From positions 1 to 28,415 of the forward strand of contig JACDGR010000006.1 in the NCBI GenBank assembly GCA_013821525.1: a stretch of DNA of 28,415 nucleotides. The letters are read 5' to 3'. Source of the stretch: Actinomycetota bacterium (GTDB lineage Bacteria > Actinomycetota > Thermoleophilia > Gaiellales > Gaiellaceae). The position numbers and the translations under genes are program-made. Every line of letters begins with the position of its first letter. Position 1 is the first letter of the stretch. Of this stretch, positions 23,041 to 28,415 are shown piece by piece. The notes below the pieces were generated by a model. The model saw only the letters and a list, made by a program, of their open reading frames with translations. It did not search any database and was not told the origin of the DNA.

Positions 23041-23757
23041 CTAGGCGGCCGTCCAGCCGAGGTCGATCGGCACCGGCACGCCGGTGATCCCGCGCCCCGC
23101 CGGGCTGAGCAGAAACCCAACGACCGCGGCGACCTCGGACGGTTCGAGCAGTCGCTTGACCGCCTGCCGCCTGAGCAACACGTCCGTCAGCACCTGCTCC
23201 GGCGGCAGGTCGTGCACGGCCGCCTGAGCGGAGATCTGCGCCTCGACGAGCGGAGTGCGCACGTACCCAGGGCAGACCGCGGTGGCGCTGATTCCTACCG
23301 GCGCGCCCTCGAGCGCGAGCGTCTTCACCAGTCCGAGCACGCCATGCTTCGCGGCGACGTAGCCCGCCTTGAATGGGGACGCCGCGAGTGCATGTGCAGA
23401 GGCAACGACGCAGATTCGACCTTCGCCCGAGGTGGCGAGTGCGTCCCACGCGTACCGGCTGAGCAGAAACGGTGAGGTCAGGAGTAGCGCGAGCAACCGA
23501 TCCCACTGCTCCTCCGGAAACTCACGCACCGGTGCGACGTGCTGGAAACCTGCGTTGGGCACGATCGCGTCGAGCCGGCCGTGCGCAGCGAGCGCCGCGT
23601 CGACGACGCTGCGATTTCCCTCGCGCGTCGTCAGGTCGGCCTCGTCGACGTCGACAGCGTGCACGATCCAGCCATCCGACTCGAGCTGGGCAACGATCGC
23701 CGACCCGATGCCGCCGCGTGCACCGGTGACGAGCGCCACCCTCGCGGTGTCGGCCAT
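23041..23757 (-). CDS. Short-chain dehydrogenase, 3-hydroxybutyrate dehydrogenase-like
   Basis: An NAD(P)-dependent classical SDR of 238 residues. The cofactor loop is TGARGGIG (11-18), NAG is at 68-70 and the catalytic set is Ser120, Tyr133 and Lys137 (YVAAK). The blocks NAGFQHVAPVREFPEEQWDRLLALL, ASPFKAGYVAAKHGVLGL, CPGYVRTPLVEAQI and the ending ITGVPVPIDLGWTA match D-3-hydroxybutyrate dehydrogenases closely. The protein is about 20 residues shorter than usual because the loop after the second Rossmann strand is trimmed (VDVDEADLTTREG). It probably oxidises a 3-hydroxy acid or 3-hydroxyacyl-CoA made by the neighbouring hydratase. The start overlaps the MaoC stop by one base (TGATG). It is the last gene of the operon. 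Confidence 0.87.
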   Translation of the reverse strand: MADTARVALVTGARGGIGSAIVAQLESDGWIVHAVDVDEADLTTREGNRSVVDAALAAHGRLDAIVPNAGFQHVAPVREFPEEQWDRLLALLLTSPFLLSRYAWDALATSGEGRICVVASAHALAASPFKAGYVAAKHGVLGLVKTLALEGAPVGISATAVCPGYVRTPLVEAQISAQAAVHDLPPEQVLTDVLLRRQAVKRLLEPSEVAAVVGFLLSPAGRGITGVPVPIDLGWTAA

Positions 23758-24176
23758 CAGAGGTAGTGGCGGAATACGACCTCGGCGACACAGACGGGCT
23801 TGTCGCCGCCCTCCCGCGCGACCGTCGCCGACATCGTCACCTGGGTTCCACCGTCGAACTCGTCGACCGCGACGACCGCGAACGACGCCCGCAGCCGAGA
23901 ACCGACCGGCACGGGGGCCGGAAAGCGCACGCGATTCAGGCCGTAGTTGATTCCCATGCGCCCTGCACGCGGGATCACCTCGTAGGAAGCGACCGGGAGC
24001 AGCGAGAGCGTCAGGTACCCGTGCGCGATCGTGGTGCCAAACGGCCCCTCCTGCGCGCGCGCTGGATCGACGTGGATCCACTGGTGGTCACCGGTCGCCT
24101 CGGCGAACGCGTCGATCTTCTCCTGTGGCACGTCGATCCAGCTCGACGGCCCGTACGTGTCCCCGACCTTCATCAT
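23757..24176 (-). CDS. MaoC-like (R)-specific enoyl-CoA hydratase
   Basis: A 139-residue single hot-dog protein. The hydratase-2 motif appears as ATGDHQWIHVDPARA with Asp30 and His35 in the catalytic positions, followed by FGTTIAHGYLTLSL. A characteristic INYGLNRVRFPAPVPVGSRLRA lies in the second half. Such enzymes add water to trans-2-enoyl-CoA to give (R)-3-hydroxyacyl-CoA. The gene lies between a KAS III-like protein and a 3-hydroxybutyrate-dehydrogenase-like SDR, consistent with consecutive steps. The ATG at 24176 overlaps the upstream stop by four bases; a second ATG follows immediately. Confidence 0.9.
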   Translation of the reverse strand: MMKVGDTYGPSSWIDVPQEKIDAFAEATGDHQWIHVDPARAQEGPFGTTIAHGYLTLSLLPVASYEVIPRAGRMGINYGLNRVRFPAPVPVGSRLRASFAVVAVDEFDGGTQVTMSATVAREGGDKPVCVAEVVFRHYL

Positions 24177-25168
24177 CTGATCTCCCCCCAGCGGACGACG
24201 GTTGCAGCCCAGGTGTACCCCGTGCCCGCCGAGAGCAGCAGCACGACATCGCCGTCCTGCACCCGGCCTTCGCGGACAGCTCGGTCGAGCCCGAGTAGTG
24301 AATCGACGCCGCTCATGTGGCCCGTGTCGTCGAGGTACATCGCCTGATCTTCGCGCAGGTCGAGCTCCGAGAGCAACGCCATGAACATCGAGCGCTTCGT
24401 GTGCAGCGGACAGACGAACGCGACGTCTGCCAGAGTGAGGCCGGAGCGCTCTACCGCACCGCGCGCCGCGCGCACGAAATTCGGTAGCGATACCTCGTCC
24501 AGCCCACCCTTCATCGACTGCGGATCCTCGACGTCGAGGTACCGATAGCCGGTTGGATCGACGGATCCCCCACCCGGCACCTTCACCTGGAGCGAGTAGG
24601 AGCCGTCGGTCAGCGCGTGAGAGCCGAGCACCTCGTTGCGGCCGGCGTCACCGACGACCAGTCCGGCGACGGCGCCGTCCCCGAAGTTGAACATGAAGCG
24701 CGAGCGCGCGTTGCCATAGTCGAGGAGGTAGGACTCGCGGCAGGCAGCGACCACGAGGATCGTCTGCAGCTCGTCTTCGGCGCGCAGCAGGTCGCGGGCG
24801 AGGCGTAGCGCGATCGGCGTGCCGTGCGAGACGTTTGCGTACTCGACGGCGAACGCGTTCGTCGCACCGAGCCGATCGGCGATGTGCGGCGCGGCCTGCC
24901 AGACGGGGAAGTCCCGCCACATCGAGCCGTAGTACATGACTACGTCGATCGAGGCGGGATCGGTCTCGGTCTCAGTGAGCAGGCGCTCCGCGGCAGCGAT
25001 CGAGAGGTCGCTGACGTGCTCGTCCTCGGCGGCGATGTGCTTCCCACGCAGGCCGAACTTCTGGACGATCACCTGCTCGGGGATGCCCGATGCCTCGGCG
25101 ACCTCGGCAGCGGTCATCCACCGCTCCGGAAGGTACGAAGCGGTCGCCGCGAGCCCGACGCGCCTCAT
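24173..25168 (-). CDS. KAS III-like thiolase-fold protein without the catalytic Cys
   Basis: A 331-residue protein of the ketoacyl-ACP synthase III / HMG-CoA synthase superfamily. Matching blocks are SYLPERWMTAAEVAEASGIP near the N-terminus, FNFGDGAVAGLVVGD (160-174), CPLH with the conserved active-site His256, and the ending LLSAGTGYTWAATVVRW, which parallels FabH. At the nucleophile position, where FabH has Cys112 in an AACxG motif, the sequence is YANVSHG (110-116) with Asn112 and Ser114. The third active-site residue, Asn in FabH (GNTS), is replaced in LDDTGHMSG (279-287). A normal condensing mechanism is therefore doubtful. Ser-based members (DpsC of daunorubicin synthesis) show that related reactions are possible. 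Operon context suggests acyl-CoA chemistry. Confidence 0.85.
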   Translation of the reverse strand: MRRVGLAATASYLPERWMTAAEVAEASGIPEQVIVQKFGLRGKHIAAEDEHVSDLSIAAAERLLTETETDPASIDVVMYYGSMWRDFPVWQAAPHIADRLGATNAFAVEYANVSHGTPIALRLARDLLRAEDELQTILVVAACRESYLLDYGNARSRFMFNFGDGAVAGLVVGDAGRNEVLGSHALTDGSYSLQVKVPGGGSVDPTGYRYLDVEDPQSMKGGLDEVSLPNFVRAARGAVERSGLTLADVAFVCPLHTKRSMFMALLSELDLREDQAMYLDDTGHMSGVDSLLGLDRAVREGRVQDGDVVLLLSAGTGYTWAATVVRWGEIR

Positions 25169-25785
25169 GCGCCGGGTGCCTCGAGGACGCAGCCGATGAT
25201 GCGTCGGAGCTCGTCGATCACGGCGCCCGGCAGCGGGCCGCGGTCACCCCAGAGGATCCAGCGCATGCCGATCAGCTCGCCCATGCCCATCAGCGCGTAC
25301 GCCGCGACCTCGGGATCGAGCTCTCCGATCTCGCCGGAATCGACCGCAGCGCGCAGCGCCTCGATGTAGCCGCGCGACAGACGGTCGTAGTGGTAGCGCA
25401 GCATCTCGGGCGAGACGAACTCGGCCTGCCGGATGATCCGATAGAGCGCGGGGTGCTCGGCGGTGAAGCGGAAGTACGCGTCGAAGCCGAGCAGCTCGCT
25501 CTCGACCCGCGTCGTTCCCTGCGACGAGCCCTGCTTCATCGCGCGGCGCACGCGGCGATTCAGGTCGCGCACGAGCTCGTCGAAGACGGCCTTCTTCGAG
25601 TCGAAGTAGAGGTAGAAGGTGCCGGCAGCGACGCCCGCGACCTCGGCGAGCTTGACGACCGATGCCTCGTGGTAGCCGAGGTCTCCGAAGACGCGCTCGG
25701 CAGCGTCGAGCAGCCGACGCCGCGTATCGAGGCCGCGCTTCGAGAGCGGGCGGCCGTCGACGTTCGTGAGCACGGTGTCGGTCAC
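25165..25785 (-). CDS. TetR-family transcriptional regulator within the acyl-CoA operon
   Basis: A 206-residue TetR regulator. The N-terminal domain reads TRRRLLDAAERVFGDLGYHEASVVKLAEVAGVAAGTFYLYFDSKKAVF across about 22-69 and is a clear helix-turn-helix. The C-terminal domain (FDAYFRFTAEHPALYRIIRQAEFV, then YALMGMGELIGMRWILWG) resembles acyl-CoA- or fatty-acid-responsive TetR proteins of actinobacteria. The start is a GTG at 25785 that overlaps the ligase stop (GTGA), and the stop overlaps the next ATG. Being embedded in the middle of the operon implies that it controls its own transcription unit, probably in response to a CoA intermediate. The operator must lie beyond the right edge. Confidence 0.92.
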   Translation of the reverse strand: MTDTVLTNVDGRPLSKRGLDTRRRLLDAAERVFGDLGYHEASVVKLAEVAGVAAGTFYLYFDSKKAVFDELVRDLNRRVRRAMKQGSSQGTTRVESELLGFDAYFRFTAEHPALYRIIRQAEFVSPEMLRYHYDRLSRGYIEALRAAVDSGEIGELDPEVAAYALMGMGELIGMRWILWGDRGPLPGAVIDELRRIIGCVLEAPGA

Positions 25786-27197
25786 GCAGCGACGACCAGC
25801 TCGGACTTGACGATCTTGCCCATCGAGTTACGCGGAAGCGAGTCGACGATCCGGAACTCCTTCGGCACCTTGAACCGTGCGAGCTGTTGCGCGCAGTGCG
25901 CGCGCAACTCGTCGTCGGACACCCCGGAGGAGACGACGACGAACGCGACGCAAACCTCGCCCCAACGCTCGTCGGGCGCACCGACGACCGCGACGTCGGC
26001 AACGGCGGGGTGCTCGTGCAGCACCGCTTCGATCTCGGCGGGGTAGATGTTCTCCCCGCCGGAGACGACCATGTCCTTGAGCCGGCCGCGGATCCTGTAA
26101 CAGCCGTCCTCGTCGCGCTCGGCGACGTCACCCGTCAGCAGCCAGCCCTCGCGCGAGGCGGCGGCTGTCGCTGCGTCGTTGCGCCAGTAGCCGGCGAAGA
26201 CGTTCGGGCCGCGGACGAGCAGCTCTCCTTCGGGCGAAAGGTCGCACTCGACGTACGGGTAGGGCTTCCCTGCCCAGCCCGCCTTGCGTCGCGCATCTTC
26301 CGGCGGCAGACAGAGCACGTTCGGCGCTGCCTCGGTGAGCCCGTAGCCCTGCACGATGTCGACGCCGCGCTCCGACCAGGTGTCGAGCAGCGTCTCCGGC
26401 ATCGCTGCACCGCCGACGACAGCAAGTCGCAGCGAGCTGAGGTCGGCCTCGGCGAAGTTCGGCTCCTGCGCCATGAAGAGGTAGTTCGCCGGCACGCCCA
26501 TCATCGTCGTGATGCCCCGCAAGGCGATCAGCTCGAGCGCACGGGCCGCGTCGAAGCTCCGCTCGAGCACCACCCGCGCGCCCTTCCACCAGGCCAGGAT
26601 CGACTGCACGTTCCAGCCGCCGCAGTGGAACTGCGGGAGCACCTGCAGGATCACGTCGTCGGGGCGCACTCCGGTTGCAAGGTCGAACGAAAGGTTCGTC
26701 CAGAAGCAGTTCGCGTGCGTGAGCAGCGCCCCCTTTGGCTTCCCGGTCGTGCCGGAGGTGTAGATGAGGAGCAGCGGGTCGTCACTGCGGGGCGCACCCC
26801 GACTTTGTGTGGAGTCCACACAAAGTTCCCGAGCTGGTTGCACCCGCGCGAGCGCCAGCGCTGCTGCAGCCAGGTCGCGGTACCCATCCTCGACGAGGAA
26901 CACGGATGGCTCGGCGTCGTCCAGTTGGAACGCGATCTCTGCCGGAGCGAGCCGCCACGAGATCGGGTGCAGGATGGCGCCGGTCTTCGCGCAGGCGAAC
27001 AGCAGCGCGACGTGCTCGCCGGAGTTGCCGGTCAGCGTCGAGACGCGCTCACCGTGGACGAGGCCGGACGCGAGCTCGTCCGACCGTACGTCGAGCTGCG
27101 CGTAGGTCCACGTGCGGCCGGCCTCCTCGATCGCGATGCGATCTGGAGTGATCCGCGCTCGGTCGCGAATGATGTGGTCGATGGTGTGCTCGTTCAT
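25782..27197 (-). CDS. AMP-forming acyl-CoA ligase
   Basis: An ANL-superfamily ligase of 471 residues that activates a carboxylic acid to its CoA thioester through an acyl-adenylate. The phosphate loop is YTSGTTGKPKG (146-156). Also present are GYGLTEAAP (284-292), TGDVAERDEDGCYRIRGRLKD (355-375), the hinge region with GGENIYPAEIE and the catalytic C-terminal lysine Lys461 in PRNSMGKIVKSEL. It is shorter than most family members (about 510-560) because the N-terminal part is compact. The start is the ATG at 27197, overlapping the hydrolase stop by four bases; the frame stays open upstream without homology. Residues 124-132 are encoded by a perfect palindrome, suggesting an inserted repeat. 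Substrate unknown: medium-chain, aromatic or branched acids are all possible. Confidence 0.94.
   Translation of the reverse strand: MNEHTIDHIIRDRARITPDRIAIEEAGRTWTYAQLDVRSDELASGLVHGERVSTLTGNSGEHVALLFACAKTGAILHPISWRLAPAEIAFQLDDAEPSVFLVEDGYRDLAAAALALARVQPARELCVDSTQSRGAPRSDDPLLLIYTSGTTGKPKGALLTHANCFWTNLSFDLATGVRPDDVILQVLPQFHCGGWNVQSILAWWKGARVVLERSFDAARALELIALRGITTMMGVPANYLFMAQEPNFAEADLSSLRLAVVGGAAMPETLLDTWSERGVDIVQGYGLTEAAPNVLCLPPEDARRKAGWAGKPYPYVECDLSPEGELLVRGPNVFAGYWRNDAATAAASREGWLLTGDVAERDEDGCYRIRGRLKDMVVSGGENIYPAEIEAVLHEHPAVADVAVVGAPDERWGEVCVAFVVVSSGVSDDELRAHCAQQLARFKVPKEFRIVDSLPRNSMGKIVKSELVVAA
26802..26826. repeat. 25-bp perfect palindrome inside the ligase gene
   Basis: Left arm ACTTTGTGTGGA, a single G, right arm TCCACACAAAGT. 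All twelve mirrored pairs match. It is visibly more AT-rich than the gene around it and is preceded by a second, short GC stem (GGGG, four bases, CCCC at 26790-26800). It encodes ELCVDSTQS (124-132) in a surface-type linker just before the ATP-binding loop, so the frame is preserved. It looks like a mobile or REP-type palindromic unit, or a regulatory hairpin in the message. I did not find a second copy in this window. Confidence 0.75.
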
Positions 27198-27946
27198 CTC
27201 ACGAACTCGGTGACGATCCTGACGAACGCGTCGGGCTGCTCCCAGAAGAAGAGGTGGCCCGCTCCCTCGAAGAGCTCGATACGTGCGCCGGGGATGCGTG
27301 CCGCCAGCACCTCCGCGTTCCCAGCCGCAACCACGTTGTCCGACGTCCCCTGCAGCACGAGCGTCGGGGCTTCGATCGCGCCGTCGACGCCTGGGAACGT
27401 CGTCCCGGCGGCTGCCTGCGCCTGCCAGCCCTCGGGATCGGGCGGATTCGCGACGCGCAGCGCGAAGAGCTCGTCGACGAGGCTCTCGGCCGGCTCGGTC
27501 CCGAGCGCGTTCTGGACGAACCTGCGCAGGGCCACCTCGGGCGCGAGCGTCGCAGCCTCCTGGAAGAGCCGGATCGTCACCTCCGGCATCGGCACGCCCG
27601 CTGCACCGCCGGGCGTCGTGCACGCGAGCACGAGCTTTTCGACCCGCTCGGGCGCTGCGACCGCGAGCTCTTGGGCGATCATGCCGCCGAGGCTCGCCCC
27701 GACGACGTGCGCGCGCTCGACCCCGGCCTCGTCGAGCACCTGGAGCGCGTCGTCGGCCATCATCCTCGCCGTGTACGGACCGGCCGGCTTGTCGGAATCG
27801 CCGATGCCGCGGTTGTCGAATGAGAGAACGCGAAACCGCTCCGCGAGACCGGGGACGACTGGATCCCAGCCCCACGCGCCGTACCCGAGGCCCTGGATCA
27901 GGAGCACGGTCTCGCCCGCGCCGCTTTCACGCCACGCGACCTTCAT
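27194..27946 (-). CDS. Alpha/beta-hydrolase fold protein (enol-lactonase/esterase-like)
   Basis: A 250-residue alpha/beta hydrolase. The oxyanion segment is LLIQGLGYGAWGWDPV (15-30), the nucleophile elbow is GASLGG with Ser85, the acid is Asp203 (QGTSDNVV) and the base is His231 (GAGHLFFWE). VLSFDNRGIGDSDKP is typical of the 3-oxoadipate enol-lactonase / PHA-related esterase branch. It could open a lactone or hydrolyse an ester before the acid is activated by the adjacent ligase. The exact substrate is not evident. The ATG at 27946 overlaps the LivM stop by four bases (ATGA), and its own stop overlaps the ligase start. Confidence 0.88.
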   Translation of the reverse strand: MKVAWRESGAGETVLLIQGLGYGAWGWDPVVPGLAERFRVLSFDNRGIGDSDKPAGPYTARMMADDALQVLDEAGVERAHVVGASLGGMIAQELAVAAPERVEKLVLACTTPGGAAGVPMPEVTIRLFQEAATLAPEVALRRFVQNALGTEPAESLVDELFALRVANPPDPEGWQAQAAAGTTFPGVDGAIEAPTLVLQGTSDNVVAAGNAEVLAARIPGARIELFEGAGHLFFWEQPDAFVRIVTEFVR

Positions 27947-28415
27947 CGCTGCATCGCCTCCTGCAGGCGCTGCAGCGTACGCGGGCGACGCACGCGGCCG
28001 ATGCGCGCGAGGCCGCCTGGAACGAAGAAGACGACGAGGATGAAGAGCACGCCGAGCACGAACAGCGGCTGCTCGAGTGGGGTGCGGAGCACACCGGGCA
28101 GCCGCGAGACTGTGTGCGATCCCGATGCGTCGCCGAGCCGCTGGTCGGCCCAGGTGTAGAGGATCCCGCCGATCAGCGCGCCGTAGCGCGTGCCCGTTCC
28201 GCCGATCACGACCATCACGAGCAGCGTCAGGGTGAAGTTCGCACCGGTGACGCCGGTCGTGGCTCCACCGAGCAGGAGCAGGTAGACGACTCCGCCCGCC
28301 GTCGCGAGGAACGATGCGAGCACGAAGGCCATCAGCTTGTACGCGTAGGGCCGCAATCCGAGCACCTCGACGCGCAGCTCGTTCTCTCGAATCGCCTGCC
28401 AGATGTGGCCCGGGG
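27943..28415 (-). CDS. livM: Branched-chain-amino-acid-type ABC transporter permease LivM (3' part)
   Basis: The C-terminal 157 residues of a LivM-family permease; the start lies beyond the right edge. The visible part begins GHIWQAIRENELRVEVLGL, the cytoplasmic coupling loop with the family motif AIRENE that contacts the ATPase. Four hydrophobic segments follow, including LTLLVMVVIGGTGTRYGALIGGI, which is highly conserved in LivM. It ends with a basic tail (RRPRTLQRLQEAMQR). Relatives import branched-chain amino acids, urea or aromatic and aliphatic acids together with LivH, two ATPases and a binding protein, which should lie further to the right. Coupling to the hydrolase and ligase suggests an organic-acid importer, so the gene symbol describes the family only. 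Confidence 0.9.
   Translation of the reverse strand, partial: PGHIWQAIRENELRVEVLGLRPYAYKLMAFVLASFLATAGGVVYLLLLGGATTGVTGANFTLTLLVMVVIGGTGTRYGALIGGILYTWADQRLGDASGSHTVSRLPGVLRTPLEQPLFVLGVLFILVVFFVPGGLARIGRVRRPRTLQRLQEAMQR

Noticed and set aside
22920..23120. N-terminal extension of isocitrate lyase up to 23120
   Set aside because: The added residues are encoded by the AT-rich palindromic control region and overlap the SDR gene. The family N-terminus begins at the ATG at 22919.
27198..27875. N-terminal extension of the acyl-CoA ligase (about 226 codons)
   Set aside because: It lies wholly inside the hydrolase gene in another frame and is low-complexity. The ligase fold begins at the ATG at 27197, which overlaps the hydrolase stop.
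25887..28043. A 718-codon plus-strand open frame opposite the ligase and hydrolase
   Set aside because: Low-complexity, charged translation with no recognisable fold, while the minus strand encodes an intact ANL ligase and alpha/beta hydrolase with correct overlaps.

Overview
The window is GC-rich, uses many GTG and TTG starts and has tightly overlapping genes. It looks like a chromosomal segment of a rod-shaped high-GC Gram-positive, most likely an actinobacterium. The gene repertoire and compact FolC and Maf variants make me think of the Thermoleophilia (Gaiellales/Solirubrobacterales), but that lineage call is inference only. All genes are on the minus strand except three (EamA transporter, ABC ATPase, ABC permease) at about 9.1-11.7 kb. 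I saw no rRNA, tRNA, CRISPR array, insertion sequence or integrase.

Reading in the direction of transcription (right to left), there are three blocks. Block 1 (28415 to 23041) is an operon of seven genes whose ends overlap by 1-4 bases: a LivM-type ABC permease (cut by the window edge), alpha/beta hydrolase, AMP-forming acyl-CoA ligase, TetR regulator, KAS III-like thiolase-fold protein, MaoC hydratase and a 3-hydroxybutyrate-dehydrogenase-like SDR. It reads as uptake, CoA activation and processing of an unidentified carboxylic acid. The KAS III-like protein lacks the catalytic Cys, and the ligase gene carries a perfect 25-bp palindrome inside its reading frame.

Block 2 (22919 to 17803) is the glyoxylate shunt, aceA-aceB, followed by an FCD-type GntR regulator and a gamma-glutamyltransferase-like enzyme. 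The aceA upstream region is AT-rich and holds an 18-bp perfect palindrome and a second inverted repeat. aceB appears to start at ATT behind a strong ribosome binding site. Acetyl-CoA from block 1 could feed the shunt directly.

Block 3 (17759 to 1) keeps the old Gram-positive order valS-folC-...-maf-...-mreB-mreC-mreD-PBP2-rodA, with accessory genes inserted. These are a 40-residue membrane peptide, a double zinc-ribbon membrane protein, ndk and a methyltransferase between folC and maf. Three plus-strand transporter genes lie between maf and mreB. A GNAT/MFS/TetR cassette with its own likely operator separates mreB from mreC. The last three genes plus mreC and mreD form the elongasome (MreBCD, transpeptidase PBP2, glycosyltransferase RodA), and an unrecognised gene after rodA runs off the left edge.
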